64,000 bases of DNA, taken from positions 1-64,000 of the forward strand of contig NZ_JANIOC010000013.1 of NCBI RefSeq assembly GCF_024733565.1, written 5' to 3'. Shown here one piece after another: positions 1 through 9,537 of the stretch; the stretch's first letter is position 1; each line of letters begins with the position of its first letter. The DNA comes from Rossellomorea sp. SC111 (GTDB lineage: Bacteria > Bacillota > Bacilli > Bacillales > Bacillaceae_B). Below the pieces are notes generated by a model. That model did no database searches. It saw nothing but the letters and a program-made list of their open reading frames with translations, and was not told where the DNA came from. Both the position numbers and the translations under genes were made by a program.

Positions 1-34
1 CCAGCGCAATACCGGGGTCATTTACTAGCAGCAT

Positions 35-100
35 AGGTCCTTTTTTATAAACTGTCCATTATTAGGGGCGCAGTTCAGATTGGAAGGACCTTTTTATTTA
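35..100 (+). terminator. Possible intrinsic terminator left of yrrS
   Basis: AGGTCCTT at 35-42 pairs with AAGGACCT at 84-91, with a second short stem inside (AACTG / CAGTT), and the plus-strand product runs into TTTTTATTT. The T-run lies on the plus-strand side, so it would stop a transcript entering from the left rather than yrrS. Nothing else is recognised in the first 100 bases. Confidence 0.4.
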
Positions 101-102
101 AA

Positions 103-813
103 TCAGTCTTTATCATTTTCCTTTAATTCCTGCACTTTCGTCGGCTGCCATCCTTTTCCGTCGACCCATTGCAGATACACACGGTAAGGAGTTTGGGTGT
201 CTTTTGCCGTCACGGTCGCCATGGACTTCTGAGGACCGCCATTCCCTTCCATCCACCAGACGGTCATGTTGCCTTCAGGGATGCCTGTAGCGTAAGAAGT
301 AGCCTTGATTTTCTCCTGCCAGTCGACCGATCCTTCATCATAGACAGATACATGTTCACCTGTCTGCTCGGTGCCGATCGGCTTCCAGTCGGGATGCACC
401 ATGGTTTTCACTACATTCGGTTCGGTACCTTCCTCGACTTTCATCTTACTTTGGTCTTCCCCATCTAATGCGACAGAATCTTGATCATCATCAGAGGACT
501 CGTCTTTCTTTTGTTCATCCTCTTTTTTCTTATCTTCGTCTTTTTGTTCATCGTCCGCTTTATCCTTGGAATCGTCTTTCTCATCCATGGAAACGGAGTT
601 GTCTTTTTCTTTCCCCTTGTCGCTGTTGTCAGCATCCTTGGTTTCTGAATTTTTCGGAGCGTCTGTTGTTGCCTTTTCGTCTCCGCCCCCTCCCAAAACG
701 ATGGTGCCTCCTACCACGACAATTAATAGAAGTACGATTGCAATCATTATGTTTAACAGTTTATTTGTATTCTTTTTAGATCGTTTATCTAATCGAGATT
801 GGTATTTCGCCAT
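103..813 (-). CDS. yrrS: YrrS-family membrane-anchored protein (DUF1510)
   Basis: Predicted 236-residue protein of unknown biochemical role. A short basic N-terminus is followed by one membrane segment at about residues 20-41, then a long, highly charged linker of Asp, Glu, Lys and Ser (about 45-125), then a compact C-terminal domain with several Trp residues (about 135-230) that corresponds to DUF1510. This is the layout of B. subtilis YrrS, and the gene lies downstream of the penicillin-binding protein gene as there. The ATG at 813 has a GGAGGG site 6 bases upstream. The C-terminal domain is probably extracytoplasmic; the pairing with pbpI suggests an envelope or sporulation role, which is inference. 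Confidence 0.85.
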   Translation of the reverse strand: MAKYQSRLDKRSKKNTNKLLNIMIAIVLLLIVVVGGTIVLGGGGDEKATTDAPKNSETKDADNSDKGKEKDNSVSMDEKDDSKDKADDEQKDEDKKKEDEQKKDESSDDDQDSVALDGEDQSKMKVEEGTEPNVVKTMVHPDWKPIGTEQTGEHVSVYDEGSVDWQEKIKATSYATGIPEGNMTVWWMEGNGGPQKSMATVTAKDTQTPYRVYLQWVDGKGWQPTKVQELKENDKD

Positions 814-942
814 TTTATTCCCTCCCTATTATCCTAAACATTTTAACATGATAAGAGGAAAAGAATAAAGCGAAACATTATCCATACCGGGATGATTCAG
901 CTATAAAGGGAAAAAGGTCACAGGACTCATGGGACTTCCCTT

Positions 943-2700
943 CTACTCTTGATCAAGCCGGTAGACAGCATCCACGCTGTCCTTGAAGATCGGGTAAATC
1001 CCTCCTTCGCCTATGGTCACGTCCATGTTGACGGCAACGAGGGCGTATTTGGGGTCTTCGAAGGGAAAGTAGCCTGCGAACCATTTATTATATAATTCGT
1101 TTTCCTTCACGGTTTCTCCCCGGTAATTCCCTGTCTGTGCCGTTCCAGTCTTTCCGGCGATGGTGTAGGCGGCGTTTTGCAAATATGGAGCCGTACCTTC
1201 CGGTGAGTTCACCACACCTCTCAGGTACTGCTGAAGCTTCATGGCCGTGAATGGGGTGATCGTCTCCCCCTCTACCTTCTGTTTAGGAAAGGAAAACATA
1301 TTGGTCCCATTTTGATACTGCACGGAAGAGACGGCACTCACCTGAAATTTCTCTCCTCCCCTGGCAATCGTGGCCATCATATTGGCGATTCCGAGTGGGG
1401 TTACCCGGACTTCCTGTTGTCCGATACCTGTTTGAGAAACAAGTTTAGGCTCGCCCCTGTCCCCATCTGACGCGAAGATCCTTCCTTCACTCACTTGAAG
1501 CTGTGGAAAACTTTCGTAATGAAAGACATCGCCCCGCCAGGCAATATCTCCAAGCAGTCCGATCTTCTCGGCATACTCATCCAGGAGGTGATCATCTTTC
1601 TCTGTGAGCTCTTTGGCAAGGTCCGCAAACGTTCGGTTACAGCTGACGGCTATGCTCGTCTTTATATTAATGTTCCCGTGAGGCTTTTCGGCGGCCTCGC
1701 CACGGATGTCTTCATCACAAGGGAAAAGCCTGCGTTCATCCACGATTCCTTCATCCATGGCTGCAGCTGCGACAACGGTCTTGAATACAGAACCAGGGAT
1801 CAGCGCTTTCAGCATGTAATTCGTGGCCCCTCCACTGAATGGGTCACGGCTCTTCATGGCTGGTCTTGAAACACTGGCGAGTATTTCACTACTTTCGATA
1901 TCAAGGAGCAACAGCCCCCCTTTTTGAATGTTATACGTATCTGCCACTTCTTCCAGTGCCTGCTGCATCCTTCTATCGATGGTCGTTTTCACATTCAGCG
2001 GGTAAAAGGGGTTGGCCGGGGCCAGATACTTTACATCCACCCCGAATAATGGTCCTCCCCTCGCATCGACATGATAAATCAATTTCGCTTCCTCTTCTGC
2101 CACCAGCCATTCATCAAAGCTTTCCTGAAGTCCTGACACCCCGATTTTCTGATTGGCGCCCTTTACTTTGTCAGGGTAGCGTTCGTGGAATATATCTGTA
2201 TTTTCCCCCGTAACCCCGATCAGCTGGGATGCAGGTAACTCGTCGCTTTTAAACTTTTTCGTAAGGGCAAACACTCCCTGTATTTCAAGAGAATTAATTT
2301 CCTTCATCTGTTCTTCTGAAAGCCTTAAGGGCTCTTTCCCTCCGAAAACGATCGGCCCTTGTGCTTCCTCCACTTTCGTTCGGATCGTTTCTTGAGGAAC
2401 ATGAAGGATGTCTGCCACTTTTTCCACCGGCCAATCCAATTGTTTAAGAAACGGAAAAAGGACGAGAACATTTTTTTCTGTAAACGTAAGGGGTTCACCG
2501 TTCCGATCGAGAAACTCCCCCCTGCCTTCATCGATCACCAATGCTTGAGTCCTTTGCGCGACGCTTTCTTCTAGAAGATTGATTTTATGTTTGGAATAGG
2601 ATTCAGTCTGAAATAATTGCAATTGCATCAATCTCCCTGAAAGTCCAGCGAGAGCAAGTAATAAGACGATACTGAACAACCTGATTCGTTTCCGTTTCAT
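943..2700 (-). CDS. pbpI: Class B penicillin-binding protein PbpI (YrrR)
   Basis: Transpeptidase that cross-links peptidoglycan; membrane-anchored with its catalytic domain outside the cell. The 585-residue product has an N-terminal membrane anchor (about 6-26), a PBP dimerisation region, and a transpeptidase domain with all three active-site motifs: SVFK (Ser304), SCN (353-355) and KTGTA (Lys517). The start at 2700 is preferred over an upstream in-frame codon because GAGGTG sits 5 bases before this ATG. No PASTA domains are present, unlike SpoVD or PBP2x. In B. subtilis the orthologue is forespore-expressed; that control is not demonstrated here. It lies between greA and yrrS, with a greA terminator upstream, so it probably has its own promoter. 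Confidence 0.92.
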   Translation of the reverse strand: MKRKRIRLFSIVLLLALAGLSGRLMQLQLFQTESYSKHKINLLEESVAQRTQALVIDEGRGEFLDRNGEPLTFTEKNVLVLFPFLKQLDWPVEKVADILHVPQETIRTKVEEAQGPIVFGGKEPLRLSEEQMKEINSLEIQGVFALTKKFKSDELPASQLIGVTGENTDIFHERYPDKVKGANQKIGVSGLQESFDEWLVAEEEAKLIYHVDARGGPLFGVDVKYLAPANPFYPLNVKTTIDRRMQQALEEVADTYNIQKGGLLLLDIESSEILASVSRPAMKSRDPFSGGATNYMLKALIPGSVFKTVVAAAAMDEGIVDERRLFPCDEDIRGEAAEKPHGNINIKTSIAVSCNRTFADLAKELTEKDDHLLDEYAEKIGLLGDIAWRGDVFHYESFPQLQVSEGRIFASDGDRGEPKLVSQTGIGQQEVRVTPLGIANMMATIARGGEKFQVSAVSSVQYQNGTNMFSFPKQKVEGETITPFTAMKLQQYLRGVVNSPEGTAPYLQNAAYTIAGKTGTAQTGNYRGETVKENELYNKWFAGYFPFEDPKYALVAVNMDVTIGEGGIYPIFKDSVDAVYRLDQE

Positions 2701-2748
2701 TTTGTCACCTCGTCCCCATTGTTGACGAGTTTTATGCGAATTAATCAT

Positions 2749-2777
2749 AAAAAAAGAAGAGGCTCAAATTGGAGCCC
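2749..2777 (-). terminator. Intrinsic terminator of greA
   Basis: On the minus strand GGCTC-loop-GAGCC is followed by a T-rich tract (TCTTCTTTTTTT), just after the greA stop. Confidence 0.75.
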
Positions 2778-2789
2778 CTTCCCGTTTGA

Positions 2790-3266
2790 TCAGCTTACTT
2801 CTACAATCTTGACGCTCATTTCCCCACCTGGAGTCTGAACATTCACTTTAGCGCCTACTTTATGTCCAAGAAGGCTTTTCGCAATCGGTGAATCATTTGA
2901 AATCTTTCCTTCAAATGGATCCGCTTCTGCACTACCGACGATTGTGTATGTTTCTTTATCTCCGTCCGGCAATTCGACGAACGTCACTTTTTTACCTAAT
3001 TGAACTGTATCTGAATTCATATCATTTTCTTGAATGATCTTCGCATTGCGAATCATATTCTCTAAAGTGGAAATACGTCCTTCAACGAATGCCTGTTCAT
3101 CTTTCGCGGCATCGTACTCAGAGTTCTCGGATAAATCCCCGAAGCTGCGGGCGATTTTGATGCGCTCAACGACTTCTTTACGTTTAACCGTTTTCAAATT
3201 CTCCAGTTCTTTTTCTAACTTCTCTTTACCTTCTGCTGTCATCGGAAATACTTTATCTGTACTCAT
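2790..3266 (-). CDS. greA: Transcription elongation factor GreA
   Basis: Rescues arrested RNA polymerase by stimulating cleavage of backtracked RNA through the secondary channel. The 158-residue product has the normal length: an N-terminal antiparallel coiled coil with the acidic tip [12 protein letters not shown], then a C-terminal FKBP-like domain with [19 protein letters not shown]. The start [10 protein letters not shown] is chosen because it matches the family N-terminus; an in-frame extension of 13 residues is possible but not conserved. The AGGAG site is about 11 bases upstream, slightly long. A terminator follows the gene, and udk precedes it. Confidence 0.96.
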   Translation of the reverse strand: MSTDKVFPMTAEGKEKLEKELENLKTVKRKEVVERIKIARSFGDLSENSEYDAAKDEQAFVEGRISTLENMIRNAKIIQENDMNSDTVQLGKKVTFVELPDGDKETYTIVGSAEADPFEGKISNDSPIAKSLLGHKVGAKVNVQTPGGEMSVKIVEVS

Positions 3267-3340
3267 GACCCTCTTCACTCCTTTTCTATCTAAGAGCTTC
3301 CCCATGCTCCATATGTAAATGTTCTACGTATGTAAAGGGA

Positions 3341-3376
3341 GGGAATGGAGGTGGAATTTCTTCTCTCTCCATTCCC
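3341..3376 (-). terminator. Hairpin between udk and greA
   Basis: A 10-bp perfect inverted repeat (GGGAATGGAG / CTCCATTCCC) lies in the udk-greA gap. The following sequence is only moderately T-rich (TCCCTTTAC), so termination after udk is plausible but not certain. Confidence 0.45.
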
Positions 3377-3439
3377 TGATTCTTTACATTGTGGGAAAAT
3401 GCTAAATCTCGCCTATATGTCTTTATCTATGCTATCGTA

Positions 3440-4075
3440 TTACAAAAATGACTTTTGTTCAAGAATTGTTTGAATTTTTGTTACCATTAAATCGATTGCC
3501 ACATGGTTATGACCGCCTTCAGGGATGATGACGTCGGCATATCGCTTCGTCGGTTCGATGAATTGATTATGCATCGGGCGAACGACAGTAATGTATTGAT
3601 CGATGACGGAATCTATGGAACGTCCTCGCTCTTTAATGTCGCGAAGCATCCTTCTGATGATCCGAAGATCCGCATCTGTATCTACATAAAGCTTGATATC
3701 CATTAAGTTACGCAATCTTTCATCTTCTAATACTAAAATTCCCTCTAAAATTATCACATCTTTCGGTTCAACCAGGATCGTATCATCCGAACGGGTGTGC
3801 ATTTTATAATCATACACCGGCTTATTGACGGGCTGGTGGTCCAATAGACCGTGCAAATGTTGAATTAACAAATCATTATCAAAGGCTAATGGATGATCAT
3901 AATTGGTTTTCAAACGTTCCTCGAAAGGTAGATTCGATTGATCTTTATAATAATAATCCTGTTGCAGCATTAAAATCGAATGACCTTGGAATTGCTCATA
4001 AATGGCTTTGGTGACACTCGTCTTACCTGAGCCGGATCCTCCTGCTACACCAATCACAACGGGTTTCTGCTTCAT
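3440..4075 (-). CDS. udk: Uridine kinase
   Basis: Phosphorylates uridine and cytidine to UMP and CMP in pyrimidine salvage. The 211-residue protein starts almost directly with a P-loop (GGSGSGKTS, residues 12-20), followed by the family motifs [18 protein letters not shown] and YDYKMHTR. It starts 5 bases after the trhP2 stop; its GGAG site lies inside the last codons of trhP2, so the two are probably translationally linked. It is the distal gene of the trmR-trhP1-trhP2-udk run, as in B. subtilis. Confidence 0.96.
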   Translation of the reverse strand: MKQKPVVIGVAGGSGSGKTSVTKAIYEQFQGHSILMLQQDYYYKDQSNLPFEERLKTNYDHPLAFDNDLLIQHLHGLLDHQPVNKPVYDYKMHTRSDDTILVEPKDVIILEGILVLEDERLRNLMDIKLYVDTDADLRIIRRMLRDIKERGRSIDSVIDQYITVVRPMHNQFIEPTKRYADVIIPEGGHNHVAIDLMVTKIQTILEQKSFL

Positions 4076-4080
4076 AAGTA

Positions 4081-5358
4081 TTAGGTGTTCTCCTTTCGCA
4101 TCATGTTATCAGGATATACTCTCTGATGAACGTTGAATTTCACAATTTGGAGTGGGTGGCGGGCTACTTCAAGTTCATTTCCCCGTTCATCCCACATTTT
4201 TTCTATAACCTGCGTAAAATTGGAGATTTCAGGACCGAAAAACTCTACTTCCTGACCGGCCTTAAAATGGTTCCGTTGCTGTAAGGTGACGATTTGCGTT
4301 TCTTCGTCGTAGTCCAATACTAGTCCGACAAATTCATAATTTGTATTCTTCTTGTTGTGGACTCCGAACATCTGCTCCTTGAATCCGGGGACCCCTTCAA
4401 AAAATGCAGTGGCCGTTTCACGATTCGCGCATTTCTCAAGCTCCTCGAGCCACTCCTTCTGAATCTTGAAGTTATCCGGATCTTTACAGTATTCATCTAT
4501 CACTTTGCGGTATACACTTACCACCGTTGCCACATAGTGAATGGACTTCATCCGCCCTTCGATTTTCAAACTGTCGATACCCAATTCAATCATTCCAGGA
4601 ATGGATTCGACAAGCTTCAAATCTTTCGGACTCATGGCAAAAGGAGCATCTTCTTTATCATAAAGAGGATTTTCCCCGTCTTCATTCAGTTCATATAAGT
4701 CGTAGTCCCAGCGGCATGACTGACAGCAGCCGCCGCGGTTTGAATCTCTCGCCGTCATATGGTTACTTAATGTACAACGTCCGGAGTAGGCAATGCACAT
4801 CGCTCCGTGAATGAAAGTCTCAATCTCTATATCCACTTTCTCTTTCATTTCCTGGATTTCCTTGCCGCTTGCTTCACGAGCAAGCACAACCCGGTCCAGT
4901 CCTTCTTCTTTCCAGAATTGGACAGCTTTCCAGTTTGAAAGGGACTGCTGTGTACTTAAGTGCACCTCTACATTCGGCGCCACCCTTCTGCATGTTTCAA
5001 TGATAAGGGGGTCTGCGACAATGATCCCCGCTACTCCGGCTTCATCGAGTCCCCGAAGATAATCTTCAAGCCCATCCATGTTCTCATTATGGGCATAGAT
5101 ATTCGTGGTAACATAGATCTTTGCACCATATTCCCGAGCAAACTCCACGCCTTCTTTCATATCTTCAAAGGTGAAATTACCGGCATTTGATCGCAGTCCA
5201 TATTCCTGCCCGCCGATATAGACGGCATCTGCACCATAATGGACAGCAATCTTCAATTTTTCCAGATTACCGGCAGGAGCCAGTAATTCAGGTTTCTTCA
5301 CAATGACACGCTTACCGTCTACCACCTTCGATATCGGCTTTTTCAAAACCGTGGTCAT
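4081..5358 (-). CDS. trhP2: tRNA U34 hydroxylase subunit TrhP2 (YrrO, peptidase U32 family)
   Basis: With TrhP1 it makes 5-hydroxyuridine at tRNA wobble position 34 in a prephenate-dependent reaction, the step before methylation to 5-methoxyuridine. The approximately 425-residue protein has the U32 fold signature ([25 protein letters not shown] in two adjacent parts) and a four-Cys set in GRCTLSNH and GGCCQSC that likely holds an iron-sulfur cluster, then a C-terminal beta domain. Two adjacent ATGs (5361 and 5358) are possible; the second has the better spacing, 7 bases, from GGAGG. It is annotated in older records as a protease, which is unlikely. Confidence 0.92.
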   Translation of the reverse strand: MTTVLKKPISKVVDGKRVIVKKPELLAPAGNLEKLKIAVHYGADAVYIGGQEYGLRSNAGNFTFEDMKEGVEFAREYGAKIYVTTNIYAHNENMDGLEDYLRGLDEAGVAGIIVADPLIIETCRRVAPNVEVHLSTQQSLSNWKAVQFWKEEGLDRVVLAREASGKEIQEMKEKVDIEIETFIHGAMCIAYSGRCTLSNHMTARDSNRGGCCQSCRWDYDLYELNEDGENPLYDKEDAPFAMSPKDLKLVESIPGMIELGIDSLKIEGRMKSIHYVATVVSVYRKVIDEYCKDPDNFKIQKEWLEELEKCANRETATAFFEGVPGFKEQMFGVHNKKNTNYEFVGLVLDYDEETQIVTLQQRNHFKAGQEVEFFGPEISNFTQVIEKMWDERGNELEVARHPLQIVKFNVHQRVYPDNMMRKENT

Positions 5359-5391
5359 CATAACTCCTCCGTTCTGATCAGTCTATCGTTC

Positions 5392-6321
5392 TTAATATAC
5401 GGTTTCTTTAAAGAAGAATCCTGTATCCAAAGGACGATTATCCGGTTGGAGGCTTTTCGCTTCTTCCAGAAATTCGTCTTTCTGATCCTCATACCGCTCT
5501 TCGTCTTCTGCACATAGATCAATGGCCTTGCGATACAATTTCGTCACTTCCAGAATGTAAGCCGAAGACTTCATCACTCCATCGATCTTGAAAGAGTCGA
5601 CACCCGCATCTATCATTTCACCAAGCTCATCGATGATGCACATATCATTCGGGCTCATGATGTGCGTGCCGTTCCCGTCTTCAAAGATAGGATACTTATT
5701 ATGACGCTCCTCATCGTGAAGAAACATATTGCGCTGTTCTTTTCTGTTTTCGATTTCCATCACTTTGCCTTGATATTCAAAATAATTTCCGAGAAGTGAG
5801 CGTTTGGATTGAAACATGCAGGTCATACCATGCACCTGGACCTCGATTTCGACCTCTGCATGTTCTTTCATTTCAACAATGCTATCCATGCTTAATTCGC
5901 GGGCGAGTACAGCTCGCTTTGCACCTTTTCTGCCCCAGTAATTACAGGTATACCAATTGGTGGCTGTCGTTTCCGTATTCCAGTGAAGCTTCATCTCATG
6001 AGCCACCTCACGTGCAGCCATCAATACGGCGGGGTCACCGAAGACAATGGCATCTGCGCCTCGCTCTTTAAGAAATGCAATATAGTCATCAAGTTCGGCG
6101 ATTTTATCGTTGTGAAAGAGGGCATTCATCGCCACATATACTTTCTTATTATGTTTGTGGGCCACTTTGACGGCTTCCCCCACATCTTCCCTGGAGAACT
6201 CCCCGGCAAGCCTCAGACCGTACCGCTCTTCACCGATCATGAAGGCATCGGCGCCTGCAGATGCCAACGGTTCAATATCGGATACACTGGCAGGGGTTAC
6301 AAGAAGCTCCGGCTTTTTCAT
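5392..6321 (-). CDS. trhP1: tRNA U34 hydroxylase subunit TrhP1 (YrrN, peptidase U32 family)
   Basis: Partner of TrhP2 in forming 5-hydroxyuridine at tRNA position 34. The 309-residue product has the U32 N-terminal barrel (MKKPELLVTPASVSD) and a clear family resemblance to TrhP2, but is about 115 residues shorter and lacks the CCQSC motif, retaining only isolated Cys such as in HGMTCMF. The start is set by AAAGAGGTG 7 bases upstream, and its ATG overlaps the trmR stop as ATGA, a typical translational coupling. Expected to act with trhP2 immediately downstream. Confidence 0.92.
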   Translation of the reverse strand: MKKPELLVTPASVSDIEPLASAGADAFMIGEERYGLRLAGEFSREDVGEAVKVAHKHNKKVYVAMNALFHNDKIAELDDYIAFLKERGADAIVFGDPAVLMAAREVAHEMKLHWNTETTATNWYTCNYWGRKGAKRAVLARELSMDSIVEMKEHAEVEIEVQVHGMTCMFQSKRSLLGNYFEYQGKVMEIENRKEQRNMFLHDEERHNKYPIFEDGNGTHIMSPNDMCIIDELGEMIDAGVDSFKIDGVMKSSAYILEVTKLYRKAIDLCAEDEERYEDQKDEFLEEAKSLQPDNRPLDTGFFFKETVY

Positions 6322-6965
6322 CGTTGTTCACCTCTTTTTTTACTGATGGCGATTCCGTCACCGACAGGTAGAATACTCGTGTCGAACTCTTCGTGATTCA
6401 TTAGCCAAGCGTTATAATTCTGGAGTTTCTTGACCATGTTCCTAATTCTTTTCTGTTCGACATGTTCCTCTGCAACAAGTCCTTTGAATAAGACATTATC
6501 CGAGTAAACGACGCCATTTTCTGCAAGCATCCCGGAGTATAGTTCAAAGAATTTAAGGTACTGCCCTTTGGCAGCATCTATGAAGATGGCATCGTATGGT
6601 CCGTGCTTTTCCACTTCTTCGGCAAGCTCCAATGCATCACCGAACAGGGGGACGACCCTTTTGCCATCTTCAGAACGGGAGAGGAACCCCTGTGCTGCTT
6701 CGAATCTTTCTTCATCCCGCTCAAGGGTGACGACCGTCGCGTCAGGGAGTGCCCCCGCCATGCGGAGGGCCGAATATCCGATGGCCGTCCCGATTTCAAG
6801 GATCACTTTCGGCTGTTGGATCCGTAACATCCCGAGAAGTGCTTCGATTCCGACCAGTTCCATGATGGGAACATTATGAACTTCTGCATATTGCTCCATC
6901 TCGGAAATTATGGCCGGACGTTCTTTCACGATTGATTCTATATAGCCAATCACTTGTTCGTTCAT
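6318..6965 (-). CDS. trmR: tRNA 5-hydroxyuridine methyltransferase TrmR (YrrM)
   Basis: Transfers a methyl group from S-adenosylmethionine to 5-hydroxyuridine-34, completing 5-methoxyuridine in tRNAs of Gram-positive bacteria. The 215-residue protein belongs to the O-methyltransferase family 3; the SAM-binding glycine motif ILEIGTAIGYSALRMA sits at about 55-70, followed by the acidic residue in TLERDEERFEAA and the metal-binding FIDAAKGQY. First gene of a tightly packed trmR-trhP1-trhP2-udk group, so the whole wobble pathway is in one unit. GTGAGG lies upstream of the ATG. Confidence 0.93.
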   Translation of the reverse strand: MNEQVIGYIESIVKERPAIISEMEQYAEVHNVPIMELVGIEALLGMLRIQQPKVILEIGTAIGYSALRMAGALPDATVVTLERDEERFEAAQGFLSRSEDGKRVVPLFGDALELAEEVEKHGPYDAIFIDAAKGQYLKFFELYSGMLAENGVVYSDNVLFKGLVAEEHVEQKRIRNMVKKLQNYNAWLMNHEEFDTSILPVGDGIAISKKRGEQR

Positions 6966-7023
6966 ATATAAGCCTCACGATCATGATCATAAATGGTATC
7001 GGGTAACGCTTCTTTCTAAACAT

Positions 7024-7052
7024 GAAAAGAAGAAAGCCACAATGAGCTTTCT
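7024..7052 (-). terminator. Probable terminator between mltG and trmR
   Basis: On the minus strand AGAAAGC-loop-GCTTTCT is followed by TCTTTTC. A second, longer hairpin (GAGAAGAGGAAAG / CTTTCCTCTTCTC) lies nearer the mltG stop, at about 7117-7150, without a T-run. Confidence 0.5.
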
Positions 7053-7156
7053 ACTTCATACGCCTATCAAGATCACGCCCGTATATAAAAATAACTTGTA
7101 CTATTTTACCACACAGAGAAGAGGAAAGCGAATATTTCTTTCCTCTTCTCATAGGG

Positions 7157-8299
7157 CTATTCTTTTTTATCGGTAATATATTTTGCTTTTTTCTCGTTAT
7201 GTTCATCCAGTGTTTCAGAATAATAAACCGAGCCGTTGGAAGCAGCCAGGAAATAATAATACTCTGTATCCTCTGGCTGCAGGGCAGCTTCAATTGAAGA
7301 CAAGCCTGCATTCGCAATCGGACCAGGCGGCAATCCCTCGACCTGGTACGTATTATAAGGCGACTTCACTTCAAGATCCTTGTATACGGTTTTATCTTTA
7401 TGCTTCCCTAATGCATATAAGACCGTCGGATCTGTCTGAAGGGGCATTCCTTCTTCCATACGATTATAGAACACACTTGAAATTTTCCCTCTGTCTGCTT
7501 TTTCCGTCGCTTCTTCCTCTATGAGGGAAGAAAGGGTGAGAAGCTCATGAGGCGTATAATCGTTTGCTGCCATGGCTTCCTGGTATTGAGCCAGCACTTC
7601 ATTTGTTTGCGCGATCATCTTCTTAAGGATTGTGTCTAAAGATGGCATCTTTTCATAGAAAGGGTACGTCGCAGGATAAAGATATCCTTCCAGCGGCCGT
7701 TTGATTTCTTTCTTGAAAATTTCATCTGTAATCAATTCCGGATATTCCTCTTTTAATTGCCCGAGCCATTTCTTATCATTTAATTTCTTTTCAATCTCAT
7801 CTTTTTTATATGGGGACTTATCAGCGATGATTTCTGCGATCTGATCTAATTGAAGTCCCTCTGGAATGGTAATCTTAAATTCCGCTTTTCTCATGACCTT
7901 ACCCGTCTTCAAGCTATTGACGATTTCATTCAATGTCATGGAAGGAGTCAAATCATAGGAACCTGCCTGGAATCCGGCTTCGTTATTGAATTTTACGTAA
8001 TACTTAAAGACTGTTGAATTCTTAACGATCCCTTTGTCCTCGAGGATCTTTCCAATACTCGAAACCCCTGAGCCAATAGGTATGTCCACTTTCACAGGTT
8101 TCGTATCATCGGGATCAACCGGTTTCAGGGCTGAATTCACATAAAGGTAGCCGCCAATGGCCGTTCCCCCTATGACAATGACAAGACAAAGAATGACAAG
8201 TCCTACTATTTTTCTAATGACTTTGGCCTCCTCTTGCCTTTCAAGTAATTTCTTCATAAGTGTCTCTTTAATTTTTTTCTTTTCTACCAACGCTTTCAT
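7157..8299 (-). CDS. mltG: Endolytic murein transglycosylase MltG (YrrL)
   Basis: Membrane-bound enzyme that cleaves nascent glycan strands internally, thereby setting chain length. The 380-residue product has a cytoplasmic basic N-terminus, a single membrane segment (about 31-54), a LysM-like region, and the YceG catalytic domain with the conserved Glu in LSSLIEEEA, followed by FYNRMEEGMPLQTDPTVLYALG, and LPPGPIANAG near the C-terminus. The GGGGG site is only 2-3 bases from the ATG, so an internal start a few codons on remains possible. A consensus-like -10 element lies upstream at 8361-8366. Confidence 0.93.
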   Translation of the reverse strand: MKALVEKKKIKETLMKKLLERQEEAKVIRKIVGLVILCLVIVIGGTAIGGYLYVNSALKPVDPDDTKPVKVDIPIGSGVSSIGKILEDKGIVKNSTVFKYYVKFNNEAGFQAGSYDLTPSMTLNEIVNSLKTGKVMRKAEFKITIPEGLQLDQIAEIIADKSPYKKDEIEKKLNDKKWLGQLKEEYPELITDEIFKKEIKRPLEGYLYPATYPFYEKMPSLDTILKKMIAQTNEVLAQYQEAMAANDYTPHELLTLSSLIEEEATEKADRGKISSVFYNRMEEGMPLQTDPTVLYALGKHKDKTVYKDLEVKSPYNTYQVEGLPPGPIANAGLSSIEAALQPEDTEYYYFLAASNGSVYYSETLDEHNEKKAKYITDKKE

Positions 8300-8360
8300 T
8301 TCCCCCTTTCGAGCAAAAAAGCGGGCTATCCGTCATGCGTAATTCGACATCATCTCCACT

Positions 8361-8366
8361 ATTATA
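8361..8366 (-). promoter_or_regulatory. Candidate sigma-A -10 element for mltG
   Basis: Minus-strand TATAAT preceded by TTG; no good -35 is seen at 17 bases, so this is a weak call. Confidence 0.35.
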
Positions 8367-8381
8367 CAATATTTTGCACAA

Positions 8382-8442
8382 AGTGAAACAGGGACCTGCA
8401 AAAAGGGGGGATTTTTTGTCCCTTTTTGCGGTCCCTGTTTCA
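8382..8442 (-). terminator. Long hairpin after yrzB
   Basis: GAAACAGGGACC pairs with GGTCCCTGTTTC, enclosing a second stem GCAAAAAGGG / CCCTTTTTGC. A very strong structure just past the yrzB stop; it ends the ireB-ruvX-yrzB group, although the trailing T-run is short. Confidence 0.6.
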
Positions 8443-8462
8443 TATAGTCCTATAACGACTGC

Positions 8463-8753
8463 TTATTCAGCGTCTTCTTCTTCATCAAGGAAAGTGTTTA
8501 ACATTTCTTCGATCATGTCCCACTCTTCTTCTGTTTCAATCGGCTTCAATTCGCCTTCCTGACCTTCGTCCCCAGGGCTGAATGCAGATGCATGAATTTC
8601 GATTTCTTCTTCGTCGTTCTCATCTGCTCCAAGTGGATAGTAAAGGACATAAGATTTATTGAATTTATCTGATTCAAATGTGAAAAGGACCTCACATAAT
8701 TGCTCATTTCCTTGTTCGTCAACTACTGTAATTTGTTTTTCTCCGTGTTCCAT
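8463..8753 (-). CDS. yrzB: YrzB-family protein (DUF1292)
   Basis: Small acidic cytoplasmic protein of 96 residues and unknown function, conserved across Firmicutes next to ruvX. The N-terminal half ([24 protein letters not shown]) and the C-terminal [19 protein letters not shown] are typical of the family. The start MEHGEKQ at 8753 has AGGTG 7 bases upstream, better than an ATG two codons earlier. The upstream ruvX stop overlaps this ribosome binding site region, so the genes form one unit. Confidence 0.92.
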   Translation of the reverse strand: MEHGEKQITVVDEQGNEQLCEVLFTFESDKFNKSYVLYYPLGADENDEEEIEIHASAFSPGDEGQEGELKPIETEEEWDMIEEMLNTFLDEEEDAE

Positions 8754-8767
8754 GAACATTCACCTCA

Positions 8768-9184
8768 TTATTTTTGGCTGTCAAGGTATCCTTGAAGGAT
8801 CATCATCGCAGCCATTTTATCAATCACTTTCTTACGTTTCTTCCTGCTTACGTCGGCTTCTAAAAGTACTCGTTCAGCAGCCATTGTGCTCAGTCTTTCA
8901 TCCCAGTATTTAATGGGAAGGGATAACTCCTGTTGAATCAATTCTCCATAAGCTTTAGACGCTTCCCCACGTGGACCGATCGTGTTATTCATGTTTTTAG
9001 GCATTCCAACCACAACGGTATCCACCTGGTATTCCTCGGCAAGTTCCTTTAGTCGATCCATCCGGAACACACCTTGATCTTCGTCGATCTTAATCGTTTC
9101 AATTCCCTGAGCTGTCCAGCCGAGCTCATCGCTGATTGCGACTCCGACTGTTTTAGAGCCAACGTCTAAACCCATTACACGCAT
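8768..9184 (-). CDS. ruvX: RuvX/YqgF-family Holliday junction resolvase-like protein (YrrK)
   Basis: RNase H-fold protein related to RuvC resolvases; family members are implicated in Holliday junction resolution or pre-16S rRNA 5'-end processing. The 138-residue product starts with the nuclease motif [16 protein letters not shown] and carries [16 protein letters not shown] and [12 protein letters not shown], with Asp and Glu positions expected for metal binding. It begins 3 bases after the ireB stop and is followed by yrzB, the conserved ireB-ruvX-yrzB arrangement. Confidence 0.94.
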   Translation of the reverse strand: MRVMGLDVGSKTVGVAISDELGWTAQGIETIKIDEDQGVFRMDRLKELAEEYQVDTVVVGMPKNMNNTIGPRGEASKAYGELIQQELSLPIKYWDERLSTMAAERVLLEADVSRKKRKKVIDKMAAMMILQGYLDSQK

Positions 9185-9187
9185 CTA

Positions 9188-9454
9188 TTATCCCTCTTTG
9201 TGTTGTTTCAAATACGATTTGACTAATTCTTCGATGATTTCATCACGTTCTAAACGGCGGATGATATTTCTGGCATCTTGATGTCTGGGAATGTAAGCCG
9301 GGTCTCCAGATAATAAGTATCCTACGATTTGATTGATCGGGTTGTACCCTTTTTCCTGCAGAGCATCGTGAACCTGTAAGAGCACTTCTTTCACGTCATG
9401 TTCGAACGGCTCCTCTGAAAAATCAAACCGCATCGTTTTGTCAAAAGAACTCAT
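9188..9454 (-). CDS. yrzL: IreB-family regulatory phosphoprotein (YrzL, UPF0297)
   Basis: The 88-residue protein belongs to UPF0297; the enterococcal homologue IreB is a substrate of the PASTA kinase IreK, phosphorylated on Thr near the N-terminus. The matching stretch here is [11 protein letters not shown]. The remaining protein has [21 protein letters not shown] and the helical [21 protein letters not shown]. The start at 9454 has GAGGTG 6 bases upstream. First gene of the ireB-ruvX-yrzB unit downstream of alaS. Whether it is phosphorylated here is inference. Confidence 0.93.
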   Translation of the reverse strand: MSSFDKTMRFDFSEEPFEHDVKEVLLQVHDALQEKGYNPINQIVGYLLSGDPAYIPRHQDARNIIRRLERDEIIEELVKSYLKQHKEG

Positions 9455-9537
9455 TTTTAGCACCTCTCTTTAGGCTTGTCTTTTTGACAACCGAATTGTT
9501 AATCGTTACCTACATTGTACACCACTTTCACACGGAG